From NCBI GenBank assembly GCA_022495995.1, contig JAFEMH010003619.1:186001-250000 (forward strand): a stretch of DNA of 64,000 nucleotides, in the 5' to 3' direction. The stretch comes from Adenophora triphylla var. japonica. Its lineage: Eukaryota; Streptophyta; Magnoliopsida; Asterales; Campanulaceae. A model generated the notes under the pieces. The model made no database searches, was not told the DNA's origin, and worked only from the letters and a program-made list of their open reading frames with translations. Of this stretch, positions 1 to 11,510 are shown in pieces. The translations under genes and the position numbers were made by a program. Each line of letters opens with the position of its first letter. Within the stretch, counting starts at the first letter, position 1.

Positions 1-552
1 CTGCAACATCAACTCACGCCGAAACTCTACGTCCGCGGACAACCGGCCCTTCCCGAAGCAATCCCGATCCGTGCAGGAACGCTACTCCGACCTCGAAACA
101 CTATTCCCCAGCGGAAGACAGACACGAACCAACATTGGTAAGGCTTCCTTCCATTACTATTTCAATACATTTCCATACATAGCATACAATGTAGACATCC
201 TATACAGCATGCATTTTTAAAAGCACACACACACCCACAACATTTAAAGGATATTAGGGGTATTCGAAAGACTCGTTTTACGAGGCGACACGGGTGAGCT
301 CTAATATTCTAATATTCTCTTCCCGAGGAGTCATCTGACCTCCGAACTCAAAATCTCATCACACAAAAACAGTTTAAAATTATCTTTAAGCTGATGCCCT
401 TTTCAATGTTTTGGGCTTAATAAAAACGGCGTGGCGACTCTACAAATGCGAAAACAAACGGCGAGACACCTCCAACCTGAAAAACGCTGCAAAGCGGGAA
501 ATGCCAGATGCCGGGGCGCGAACGCGCTGCCTCTCGGATCCGGGTAATTTCA
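1..552 (+). mobile_element. Tat-type Gypsy LTR, 3' part (LTR 1)
   Basis: This is the right end of an LTR that begins before the window. It ends in CA at 552 and is followed at once by a primer-binding site. It contains the module shared by the three other Tat-type LTRs here: the hairpin at 272-284, a GGG/CCC pairing at 291-325, the word CCTCCGAAC near 340 and a GGCGTGGCGACTC box near 430. The family differs from the LTR ending at 30069, so the two are probably not a pair. The U3 part is outside the window. Confidence 0.75.
272..325 (+). other. Two-hairpin LTR module, copy 1
   Basis: Hairpin 1 pairs CTCGT (272-276) with ACGAG (280-284). Hairpin 2 is short here: CGGG (291-294) with CCCG (322-325). 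Three homologous modules lie at 17624, 29794 and 60210 in other LTRs. This is the weakest copy for hairpin 2. Confidence 0.5.
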
Positions 553-554
553 GT

Positions 555-573
555 TGGCGACTCCGTTGGGGAC
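555..573 (+). other. Primer-binding site of the Tat element
   Basis: The sequence TGGCGACTCCGTTGGGGAC starts two bases after the LTR terminus. It is nearly complementary to the 3' end of a plant tRNA-Arg whose 5' strand starts GACTCCG, the primer known for Ogre/Tat elements. The tRNA identity comes from knowledge of that tRNA, not from this window. Confidence 0.7.
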
Positions 574-1945
574 TTTTTGTTTTATAATCTTTTTAAACAA
601 AACAAAAGATTTTTAAAAACGATGATGAGGGTCAAACTTTCATTTTACCCCTTTCTTTAAGCATTGTGTGTGTGTGTGCACGTGCTTCGTTTTTATTTTA
701 CAAAAAAAAAAAAATACAAAAAATGCATCAATATACATACGTGCATACATTTAAAATTCTTCAAAAGCTTGGTTTTACTCGAAAAAGAATTTTAGAGACC
801 GCCACTCTACGCGCCTTTCTTTGCCTCGGTTACACCGCTCTGCTCAGCCAGCTGCTTTGCCTCGGTTACACGCACGCTACCAGCAGCCTTCTTTGCCTCG
901 GATACTTGCACACTACAACCCTCAACCCGGAGTGGTCTCGGTTGCGATCCGTTTGGTCTTCCTAGGCCTCTTGGACGCTCACGGGATCATTCAAACATCC
1001 CATCCTAGCCGGCGTCAACCACACGTTTGAGTCTTGAGTCACACTCTGTCCGGACTCGGTTGGTTTTACCCGGTCCGTGTCATACGGCTGGATACATATA
1101 CCATGCCGGCCATTTTCGAGTCAAGGCTCGGAACTCAAGATCCCTTGCGCAAGCAAGCGATGAAAAGGTCATGCTAAAATCTTGACCGGATCTTGATTTC
1201 CGATGCTACACCCAGACGATGTTCCATCCCGGATATACATCCATGCTCACATGACACCATGTCATCACGCCTTTGATACGTCGGCCATGACAATATGACC
1301 CGACCAACGCCTAACGTCACGGATCCCTTGCGCAAGCAAGCAAGAGAAGGTCATGCCGAACTCTTGACACGATCTTGACTCGGTGGCGGCTCGGTTCACT
1401 ATTCACATGGCTAACGCATCAAAACGAACATGACAAGGCTCGGTCCTTAGGTTCGATTTTTCTTTTAGGCCGGTGGAAACCGCTTGCACTATAGGACCCT
1501 CGCACAGGTGTCCACCCTAGGATGTCGAAATACGGGTGCAAAACGAGGGGCTTATAGCGCGCGAGATGATCTCCAGTGACCCGGGATCTAGCATAGTTGC
1601 GAAAAAGAAGAGCAATCTTTTCCAACCTACCTAGGATTACGAGAAAACATGTTTTAAGTAAATTAAAGCAAACAAAAAAAAAAATAAATAAAAGAAACGG
1701 AAACCGCATGCCACGTGAGCTTTCCCCTTTTATCCCGTTAGGCCATTCCTGTGTCTAAACCTTGCCCATCACCCCTCCCGAAACCGAGAGTGGTTGAGAA
1801 TACAGGAGCCGCCTTTTCGATATCGAGGTCACAAGGTCCGATAGCCCTTCCGGTTCAACGGTGCACCGTCCGCTACTCTCCATGACGGGATCAACGGATA
1901 ACGGTGAGGGAAACGGAACCCCGCCACTAAGGAACCTCCAGGACA
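574..1945 (+). other. Leader between primer-binding site and gag; short internal repeats
   Basis: No gene was recognised. A (TG) run and poly-A stretch lie near 665-720. A word TTTGCCTCGG(A/T)TAC occurs three times between 828 and 905. A block of about 58 bp that starts GGATCCCTTGCGCAAGCAAG occurs near 1138 and again near 1320, 182 bp apart and diverged. It contains the palindrome TTGCGCAA. Long untranslated leaders are normal for Tat elements. Confidence 0.5.
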
Positions 1946-4900
1946 ATGGAGGAGGTGCTGCGAGCCTTCGAAACCATCAAGAAGCGCCAAGAAGAGCGGC
2001 AAGCTTTGGATCGTAGACACCTTGCGTCTTCGAGGAACCGTTGCGGTTCCCCGGCTGACGGAACCTTTGTTCTCATAGAGGACGAAGACATACCGGCTCC
2101 CCGGTCTCTCAAGCTATCGGCAAGTTCCGCCTCCGCCAAGCTACGAGATCCCGGCAACGCAAAGCGGCTCTCGCTCAGCTCCCCTCGGGCGTCGGTCAGC
2201 GGCTCAGACATGTCCGCCTCGGCACGGTCGGTTTCCCGGCTCACGCACATCAAGCTCGGTACCAACGGCACACATACGTGCTGCTCAGCGAGATCCCAAT
2301 GCATCTCGGTATCCCCGGGATTCAATCCTTTGCCTCTATACGAGCCTCGCAACCACAACCAAAAGTCCCCATGCTTACCGGGGACGGGCATCCGAGCGGA
2401 TATCCCGACATCTCAAGTTTGCCACTGCTAGTCTACCAATTGGGGCTAACGAATCATTTCCCAGTTCCCAAACACAACCCTTAGCGGACCTGGCAATCAC
2501 GCCCTCAACTTGACACCCCGGGGTATGGGTTGGTATACACTCAACTACCTCCCCAAGACTCCCGAATGGCGATCCCATCAGCCAATCCACCCCCATCTTC
2601 GGTTTCCGTCCACAAAACGGTAACCCACCTCGAGGAGTGATCCTCACATGGCTTGGCTGATCGAACAAATGAAAGACATGCAAGGCAAGCTAGCTAGTTC
2701 TCGGAAGGACTCCCTCACGCCTGCGATCCGAACAAAGTGGTCCCTCTCCCTCCAAAGTTCGGGATGCCGAAAATGGAAAAGTTTGACGGGACGAGAATGC
2801 CCAAAAACCCACATCGACACCTACGTCACGGGTATGAGAGCCAAAGGGCAACCCCTCAACGGATGGCGAGATCACTTTCGGCATTCCCTCAAATCCACGG
2901 CACTAAGGTGGTTTCTCGATGTGAAGGCGAAAACCGCTCCACGTGGGATCAAATCGGTGAAATCTTCTGGAGAAGTATCGCGCCAACCTTGAATGGGAGA
3001 CAAACCGTCATGACACTGCAAGCCACCGAACAAAAGGATGACGAACCGGTGGGCGAGTTCTACAAAAGATGGGCTGGAAGCTAAGCGAGATAATGGATCC
3101 ACTTTCCAAAGAAGAAGCGGATGGACATCTTCCATTCCTGCCTCAAGCCATCTTTGAGGACCTTGATCGGCCACCATTTCTATCCAGGATCTCCGTGCCA
3201 TGGTCAACGCCAGGGACAAAGTTTGAAAAGACTACGAGTCTTCAAAAGGCAACGACAACCCTGCCTCGTCTTACCGTTATCGAACAAACTGGCAACTTCA
3301 ACTCCTGCCCGACCAAAGGAAAGGAAGCGGCGGAACGACACTACATTCGAATGGAGCTCAAGTAAACCGCGATCAAGCGGCCCCAAAGAATAACAATCCC
3401 CTCGCTTCCCACAGTTCCGGCATTTAGATAACCTGGAGATGCCCTTGGGTCAAGTATTTGAAGCTTTGGTGAAGCGAAATCTTCTCAAACCACTCGAGAA
3501 TTTCCAACCGAAGACTCCCAGGCCCAACATGGATATGAGCAAGCATTGCGCCTTCCACAACTACCCGGCCACACCACCGACAATTGCTTTGTACTCAAGC
3601 GGGTGGTCCGGGGGCTCATTGAGGAGGGAAAATTGGAACGCCCTCGTGGTCCCAATACCATCGAAAATCCATTCCCCCGAAATGACGGGGTAAACTCAAT
3701 AGCCTTTGTGACGAAACTCCAAGCGAGAGCGGACCCCTGCAATTTCGAAACCGTCGGCATCTTTGTCCGCTACGAATGGGAGCGTGAAACCGGAAGTCAA
3801 GAGATCTCGTGACCGGGAATTCCGACAGAACGCCCAAGGGCGCTGTCTCCCTACGATCTTTGCCCCGGCCCAAGGCATACAAATGGATGGATTGAACGTT
3901 CTCGAGAAGGGGCGGAGTCAAGCGGTAGCACGGGAAGCGGTTTAGCCTTCACGAGACGATGACTTGCCAATATGTGAGAATCGGCACAACGAAGCCCTCC
4001 TCATCCTCATAAAAATAGAGATGTTCTTCCTCCCGAACGTCTTGATTGATAACGGCTCCGCATGATCAACATCATCGCTTTGAGCACCTTTGAAACGACT
4101 CCGCATCGACCGTTCTACGATAAGGCCTTCACCTCGGGTAATCCGAGCCTACGATTCCTTTGCCACGACCAATCGTAGGAGTCATCAATCTGAGGATCCA
4201 ATTCGACGTACAAGCTGGAGTCGGTAGAGTTCCAAGTCGTGGAAATCAAACCAACCTTCTCTGCCTTGCTGGGACGACCTTGGATACATCAGATGAAAGC
4301 GGTATCATCTGCTCTTCACCAATGCGTGAAATTCATCAATGCCAATGGAGCGATCGAAGTGATCCGCAGAAGCAGTGCAATGGCAAGTGCTTGGCTGGCA
4401 AGCTACGACCCAGAAGAAGGTCCCGACATGACGGAATAATCTTCTCCAGATGAGTCTCCTACCCTGTCCCGCTACGAAGTGGATCCTTACATCCACGCTC
4501 TAAGCCGCAACGAGCTGGAAATCGAAGAGCTCATGGGTCAAGATGACAACTCTGATATATGTGACTGTGAAGAATGCTTGAGAGAGGATCAAGAGATGGA
4601 TGCCCTAATGGAGATTGATCAAGGAGTAGACCCTTACTTCGCCGAAAACCCTCTTGCAAACTGGCTCATCACCGATCCCCGGGTACATGACAACCCTCTA
4701 GCCGACACTCTCGGATCTTACGGGGACAGCCATCACAGCTTAGTTCAATTCAACATTCCGGTGTCCGACCTGGATGAGCAGTGGCGCAACCTCCTCCAAG
4801 GCTTAATCAGGGAAGGAGATATAACATGCCCCCTCGAATCAGACATTGTAAATGTCGTCCAAGCAAAGATCCCAGATAAAGGCGGATTCTATGAAAGTGA

Positions 4901-5138
4901 TCAACATCGGCAAGAATCAACTCAGAATCGGCGAATGCTTCGCCCTCCTAGAAGTAGCCCTCGGCGACTTCTATCATCAAAATCCCCCAGGGTGGTGGCA
5001 ACACTAATGGAGGGACATCATCAGGGGAGCAGCCAAAAACCTCCGCGATCTGGTTTGAAATCGAGCCGCATGCAAGCTACTTTCCGGGACTCATGCCAAG
5101 GGAAGATTGGCCACCTGAACCAGCCCCACTCCCTCTAG
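1946..5138 (+). pseudogene. Decayed Tat-lineage gag-protease, no polymerase
   Basis: The reading frame is broken many times, but family landmarks can be followed. A polar N-terminal part lies at 1946-2430. The capsid-like core lies at about 2740-3200, with the ALRWFLDVK and WDQIGEIFW stretches in different frames. A CHHC knuckle-like module lies near 3530-3640. A retropepsin-like protease lies near 4030-4440, with DNGSA and then the LLGRPWIH motif typical of Tat proteases. An acidic segment follows at 4479-5138. In complete Tat elements reverse transcriptase, RNase H and integrase come next. None was found before the antisense genes begin 55 bp later. The element is therefore deleted or non-autonomous as well as frameshifted. 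Confidence 0.75.
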
Positions 5139-5193
5139 AGCTATAGCCATCCGAGAGTAATGAAGCCTGGTCCAATCCCTCGTCGCCTATAGT

Positions 5194-5742
5194 CTAGCTT
5201 CGAGTCTTGTAGTCAGCCATGTCATCCCCAGTACAATTCTGAGGGTTAGCCCCCGCTTCGGCCCTCCTCAAAGTCAAGCCGTCAGGATAATCAAGACCCA
5301 AAAGCTCACTCCATCTCCACAAGATGGCCATCTGTGTCTCCCCCATACACTCTTCATACCAGTTCAGATACTGCGTAGACATAACAGTGCCCCCTCTCCG
5401 GTGAAAGAGAACCCTGGCAGGAAAGGACGTGTATTGCCACAATCGCGTGAGAAGCAATAACGTCGAAGGATCTTCCATCAGCAGAGATCCCACCTCGAAG
5501 GTAGCAGCATGAACCAAACCCATCAGTGGCACCTGCTCCAGCCCGTACTGTCGCAGCACCAAGGATGGAATGTAGAAAGCAGTCTGGGACAGCCCCGGCA
5601 CTCTGACAACCAGAAGACCCTCCTGAGCGGTCCGACAAGTCTGTAGCTTCCAGTGAGAAACCCACCATCGCAAGTGATGCGTGCGGAGTCTGGCCATCCA
5701 GAGCTCCAGTTCAGCCTGATCGCCCCCTATCACCAGTGGACG
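5194..5742 (-). pseudogene. DUF7745-like antisense gene, C-terminal part
   Basis: The minus frame is open from the insertion point at 5742 to a stop at 5194. It contains the pattern of the plant DUF7745 family: a Trp-rich segment, then YIPSLVLRQYG and VPLMG. It continues the fragment at 14820-14211, from which it is separated only by the 8.46-kb retroelement and its GGACG target duplication. The gene ends tail-to-tail with the plus-strand gag remnant. The family assignment is from recalled sequence patterns. No enzymatic function is known to me. Confidence 0.6.
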
Positions 5743-8431
5743 TGTGAGCACCCCAACCCGGGACCTAACACGTGTCCCGAGCTAAGGGAGCTCAAACTAA
5801 GAAATTCCATCTTATTTTTCAAACATTTATTTTCCTTTAAAAGAATACCACTTTTCAAACTTCCAAAATAAAAATCAATTGATAATATCCCTACTTAAAG
5901 GAAATCCAACCACAATCTTTAATAAACCGAAATCTGATCAATTACATTGGAAACCTTAATTAACATTTGTTTAACAAAAGGATTTTCCATACAAATTATA
6001 AAAGAGGAATACTTAACCAATACTCCTGACAACCCACTCCTAAACTTAACTTGTCAAGCCCCAAAAGCAAAAGTCCACAATGATATCCCCGGCCTCACTG
6101 GTTCGGTTCACCTGTCTCGGGATCTAAAACAGTAAAGGGAGAGGGGTGAGAATAAATCTCAATGAGCTATTATGATATGCAGCAAGATGCCATACAAGAT
6201 GCAACATGTAGCATGGCAACACTTAACACATTAGGAAAGCGGTAAACACCTTACGTTACCTCATTTTACCTTTTCCCGTCTGAACAATAAGTCGTACAAC
6301 GTGGGAGTAAAACTCCACTCTTTGGTGAATTGCCTCCAGCACATTCACCTCTTATAGGACTCATACCCCAGAGATCCATATAAGAAAAGATATCTATGAT
6401 ATAGAGTATCCAACCATAACATCGTCCCTCCTTACAACGGTTGCAACAGAACTGTAAAGGCTACTTATCACTCATTACAGCCGTTAGCACAGCCCCACCC
6501 CGTGGCCACAGAGTGGGGAAGGGTCACCGGTATGATGTACCTTCAATCACTTATTGAACAAATCAATAATTGATTGGCATCCATCATACCCACCCGAACA
6601 TAATACGCCCAAGCACATGATAGTTACTTGAGATAAATCCACAAAACGGGATAAACAATATAGCAACATGGTAAAATATACTCATGTTCAATCCAACATC
6701 ATAATGCAACATTTAAGTAATACACTATGCATAGCATCATCAGTAAATATGAATGATAACAATTAAATCCACCAATGGGATAGCAATAAACTCAACATGC
6801 CACATAATCCACAACTGGGATATCACACCACCATATAACACATAATCCACACATTGGGATGTCACATAACAACTTGCCAAATAGTCCATACTTAGGATAT
6901 TAAGGTAACCATATAATTAATAATTCCACAACTTGGACACAATGCCACAAGGTGGTACATACCCATTACTAATTAGCTTAATTGTGAAACCTATAGCTTC
7001 TACACCAATTTGAACTACTCACCAAGGACATGGAGTAAGTAAGGCCACTATATATCGTAAACCATTCCTACATAGTCATTATACGACCTCGAATAACATT
7101 TATTAAAGTTCAAGTTCTATTTCCCAAATTGGAACTATTTTGGTGAAGTCACAAATCAAACCTATCAACCATTTTCGGGGCAATATTTAAACTACTTCCA
7201 CAATTCCATTTTGATCACTTAAGATGTCATTGAGTAGCCAAAGTATTCTACTTTAATCTAGGTTAAAGAGATTTCATTTTGGTTCTAGTTCGATTAGGTT
7301 TGAACCGCTCCAAAGTTGACCCAAAGTCACCAGGCCAGGGCACGACTCGTGCCCCAGGGCACGACTCGTGCCCCTTTGGCCTTCCCCAGAAACAGGCGTC
7401 CCCACAAGGCACGACTTCCCTTTAATCCTTGTCACGACTCGTCCCCATCCAAGGCACGACTCGTGCCACAGGGCACGACTCGTGCCCTGAGCCCAGAATT
7501 CAAAACAGAATAAAATCCTTCAACAACCCAAACCAAAATTGTTCCAAACTAGTTTTCCTTTGTTTGTGAACCTAGAAGGACTTCCTAAACTTCATACACA
7601 TTATATTAATTCATTTAAACCCCAAGATAACCTAAACCCAAATCATTTACCACTTGATTTCCAACCCATTTCATAATCAATTCAAGTCAACTTCCATAAC
7701 CACTACATTCCTTTAAATCATTAACCCATTTCTTTACTTCAAGAAGACTTCCAAACATATAACAACAATTACAACATCAAGAACAACAATAAATAGTTCA
7801 TGAGCACATAAATGAAAAGAGGTCATAACAACTCACTTTAGGGTTTTAGGATGAAAAGATGATCTTCAAAGCTTGATTGATTTCCTCTAGATGATTCCAC
7901 TTCAATGATACTCCTAGACTTGAATTTGGTGGAGGATTTGCTTGGCTTCAAGAAGAAGAGGTGAGGCTTCCATGGAGCTCTCAAGGTTTTCTCTAGGGAA
8001 ATAATGGATGAATGAATGAAGGAGGAAGAAGGAGGGTGAGGAGGGTAATGGAGAGGGGGAGGGGGCCGGCTAGAGGGAGGTATGGGGGAGGAGCACTTGT
8101 CAACCTTAGAGAGAGCAAGACCCCTTTTGGCCCCCCAAGGAAAATCTCCTAAGGCTTTCACTCAAACCATTTAAATTTAACTCATTTATCCAATTAATTT
8201 ATCCTACTCAATTTACCTCCTTTTATTATTTATCAAATTTCCATTTTATTATTTTCCCAAAATGCTTTATTTAATATCCAATAAATTCTCCAAAGATTTT
8301 AATCTTACTTCTCACCCAATTTATCTTAAATTAAGAATTTAAAGACATAAAGGAACACATAAAATAAATATAAATATTAAAAGCATCTAATATAATATTA
8401 AAAATTGATGCCTAGGGTTGGGGTCGTTACA
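5743..8431 (-). repeat. 3' LTR of the gag-only element
   Basis: Direct repeat of 11511-14205. On the element's own strand it reads TGTAACGACC to GGTGCTCACA. A purine tract (minus of 8432-8450, AAGGGGGAGTGAG) immediately precedes it, as expected of a polypurine tract. Confidence 0.9.
7339..7486. repeat. Array of the palindromic word GGCACGACTCGTGCC
   Basis: Four perfect copies of this 15-bp inverted repeat lie at 7339, 7358, 7453 and 7472. Two partial copies lie between them (near 7408 and 7431). The other LTR carries the same array at about 13107-13255. It is the GC-richest part of an otherwise AT-rich LTR. Confidence 0.85.
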
Positions 8432-10257
8432 CTCACTCCCCCTTAAAGAAAATTCGTCCCGAATTTGATTGTCACTTACCCTAAGGTTCAAACTAGCAAA
8501 GGTTACCTTTTCACAATTTCTAACTTAATATTCCCCATTAGATTTCTCAATGGCATGACTCTACTATACCTTCCCATAACCCGAGTACTCTAGGACTTCA
8601 ATTCTCAATTAGTCTCTTCACTTCTATGATTCTTCCCAAGATTTCTAATTTCATTAATAACACGATTTTACGATGCAACACCCCAAGAATACCATACAAT
8701 TATTACTACCCGAATTTCCACGACCTCAAGAAAGTACAATTACATAAAGGTATTACAACTTAAGTCACCAAATACATTACGATATTATATTTAAAACTTC
8801 AAATACCCTATAAGCGGTCCCAAGTCAGTCTATAAGTCGAATCACCCACATTTTCTAAAACTTCACTTGGATTAACAAACTTTGGTGCTAAATTACCTTA
8901 GGCCTAACTTTACTAATTCCATCCCGATAAATTGGGGATCGATAATATCTTCCTGAACTAAGCTTCATACGGTTTCATCTCAAAGCTAGAATGTAAACTT
9001 GCTAAGGTTACTTAAACTTCTCAAGTTGAAAGGAAAATCCGCCACACAACCCACCTATTCTTCCGGAAATTGGATAGTCTTCAAACCTTTTCCTTTCAAC
9101 TAACTAAATCCTCCAACTCCTAGGATCGGTAACAACTCTCAAGGGAAACTTCAAAAGATAAGGTTCCTATTTAAATCACACAACCAATTGTAACCATTCT
9201 CGATAAATGATAAGAAAATTCCGCTCTATCTAAATTAACTTTCTCGAACATACGCTATCACCTTCCCAATTTGCACAACACTACACCTTGATCTTCCGGT
9301 AATATATACTTAAAATTTCACAAGATCCCCACATCCACTAGGTAAGGTAAGGATCGGGTCCATAGCCAACCTACTTTCCATTACTAACAATATGATTCAT
9401 CCTTATTACATCCTACACCAATTATACGCCCTTTAGAGTCATCCAACGCAACGACTCTACAATTCTCAAGAATTCCTTAAATCTCTTCGATAGCACTTGC
9501 CAATTCCAAGATCACGGACTCAACCCTCACAAGATCCATGGTAACATCCGAGTTTGAAACCACATAACCCAAAATTTGCAATCTTCTCGAGCCAACTCAC
9601 ACTAGTCAAACTTTGCATACAGGGACTCCTCACAAGGAAATCATTAGCCCAACTCTCAAATTATTTTCACGATCTTCCCGAAACTTTAATTACCAAAGGG
9701 ACCATCAATTCTAATCACCCTAAAACCATCAAAATAAGGATTACAACTCTGCTTATCCTACTCAGAACCAGCACATGAAACATACCGACGGGAGCACATT
9801 TACCATTTACTCACAACTAGCACATAAAAATTTTGGAAAAGACTCCTTATGCAAGTCTAGCATATACCAATTACTCTTCACACCTTAATTCAAAAGTTTC
9901 ACCTTAATTACCCACATATAACAAGAGTTTCACATTAAGGTTTACCTATATCAAACACCATCATAAACAATTTTGGCATGGAAAAAGGAGACTCACTTAT
10001 TATGATAGTCTACCATTATACAACAATTACTTAACCATACATGTCAAATATATCTCAAAATCATAATTTAATAATCGTACCAATTCAACTGGCAATACAT
10101 GCTCAGCCATAACCACATCACCATCGTGGTAAACCAAAGAAGGTTCGAGGTATTCTCTCATAAGAGCAGAATCCTCTAACAATAAAACAAATTCTCAACG
10201 ATGTATGTCACATATAAGCAAAATATGATGCCAAACATAAATGATATGCAACATGAT
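8432..10257 (-). other. Non-coding interior of the gag-only element
   Basis: About 1.8 kb between gag and the 3' LTR. The longest frames are short, and no YVDD/YIDD, RNase H or integrase HHCC/DDE motif was seen on either strand. It may be unrelated filler or a pol region decayed beyond recognition. Confidence 0.5.
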
Positions 10258-11409
10258 CTATAATATATGATCCCTAACTTTTGAGACAGGAAATATACCT
10301 CTAGTGACCTCGGAGGGATCCATCTCTCCTGGATCCGAAACACACACTCGACCACAGACTCTCTCTTTCGGTTCCCCTTCGTTATCTCTTTTGGTACCAC
10401 CTCTTTGTCGTCCACCTTGCTGACTGCTGACTGAAGCTCGCTCCTGCTGAAACTTTGGACAATTCCTCCTAAAGTGTCCCATTCCCCCACACTTAATACA
10501 CTTACCTTGCTTACTCCAACAATGATCTTCGGTATGTCCAATCCTCTTGCAAAATTTACAATTCATCCCATACTGCTTGGATTTTGGCCTAGATAAAGAA
10601 GCTACGACAAACTCTCCACTCACACTTCCTGAAGTTAAAGTACTTGGTTGTCCTCTAATGAGTTTGGATCCTTGTCCTAGATAATTTGGCTTATTCCTAA
10701 TCCCACTTCCGGACCTTCCGCTATTTTCCTCAATGTCCCTTTCGATCTTATATGCTCTACCTAAGGCTGTCTGATAATCGATGGAACCGTCAATCCATAA
10801 TTTCTCCCTAAACTCGCTCCTCAAACCTGTTACAAACTTCTGAACCCTTTTCACTTCATGCGATACCAAATGAGGGCAACACTTAGCTAATTCCTCAAAC
10901 CGGACTGAATACTTATCTACCGTCATGTTCCCTTGTTTTAGTCTTAAGAATTCAATCTCCTTCTTATCCCTTGTAACCATCGAAACGAAATAATCCTCGA
11001 ACTGTTTGGTGAAATTATCCCAAGTCTGGGGCGTATGGTCCCGCTCCCAACTTCCCTTCACGATCTGCCACCACTGATCAGCTGGACCTTCCAGCTTGAA
11101 AACGGCATACCTAACTTTCTCTTCGTTGCGACTTTCTATAACCTTGAAAATCTTATTCATTTCTGCTAACCAATTTTCTGCCTTTAACGGATTCGGATAT
11201 CCATTAAAACTCGATGGGTTCATCTTCACAAACCTTTCCCATCCATCACTTTGACATTCCTCAGGCTGAATCGGAACTGATCCTCTAGTCTCCATATCCT
11301 GTACAAACTTCCTGAATAATCTCATCATCTCTTCATCCTGAATTCCACCTATACCCAAATCTTCTTTAATTTCTAGAACTTTCCGCTGATCATCCTTGCT
11401 TCCGGCCAT
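10258..11409 (-). CDS. gag: Retrotransposon gag with two zinc knuckles
   Basis: An intact frame of about 383 codons. I chose the Met at 11409 (MAGSKDD), because the upstream extension to 11451 would need a non-ATG start. Gag packages element RNA into cytoplasmic particles. The capsid-like retrotransposon-gag domain covers about residues 55-185, with WLAEMNKIF and WWQIVKGSW. Two CX2CX4HX4C knuckles follow at about residues 275-310 (CKFCKRIGHTEDHC and CIKCGGMGHFRRNC). A basic, Arg/Gly-rich tail follows. The layout is that of chromovirus-type Gypsy gags. No protease or pol follows it. An open frame in a very young element means that the protein could still be made. Confidence 0.85.
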   Translation of the reverse strand: MAGSKDDQRKVLEIKEDLGIGGIQDEEMMRLFRKFVQDMETRGSVPIQPEECQSDGWERFVKMNPSSFNGYPNPLKAENWLAEMNKIFKVIESRNEEKVRYAVFKLEGPADQWWQIVKGSWERDHTPQTWDNFTKQFEDYFVSMVTRDKKEIEFLRLKQGNMTVDKYSVRFEELAKCCPHLVSHEVKRVQKFVTGLRSEFREKLWIDGSIDYQTALGRAYKIERDIEENSGRSGSGIRNKPNYLGQGSKLIRGQPSTLTSGSVSGEFVVASLSRPKSKQYGMNCKFCKRIGHTEDHCWSKQGKCIKCGGMGHFRRNCPKFQQERASVSSQQGGRQRGGTKRDNEGEPKERVCGRVCVSDPGEMDPSEVTRGIFPVSKVRDHIL

Positions 11410-11496
11410 TAGAACGAACTCCTGCATAAAACACTCGGCGTCAATTTCCACACATTCCCCCTTAGTTTAGACATCTACCCTTGACCTCTAAACTAA

Positions 11497-11508
11497 GCTC
11501 TGATACCA
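11497..11508 (-). other. Primer-binding site, initiator tRNA-Met type
   Basis: The minus strand reads TGGTATCAGAGC two bases inside the LTR at 11511. This is the common plant retroelement site complementary to the 3' end of initiator tRNA-Met. It fixes the element's orientation. Confidence 0.85.
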
Positions 11509-11510
11509 AC

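Noticed and set aside
1927..2391. Minus-strand frame of 154 codons opposite the Tat gag N-terminus
   Set aside because: It is a shadow of the GC-rich gag region with no family features.
7339..7486. Palindromic repeat array resembling a CRISPR
   Set aside because: It lies in an LTR, has irregular spacers, occurs in both LTR copies with the same spacers, and the genome is a plant.
9554..9778. Plus-strand frame in the gag-only element as a pol remnant
   Set aside because: No RT, RNase H or integrase motif in this or the opposite frame, and it is on the wrong strand for the element.
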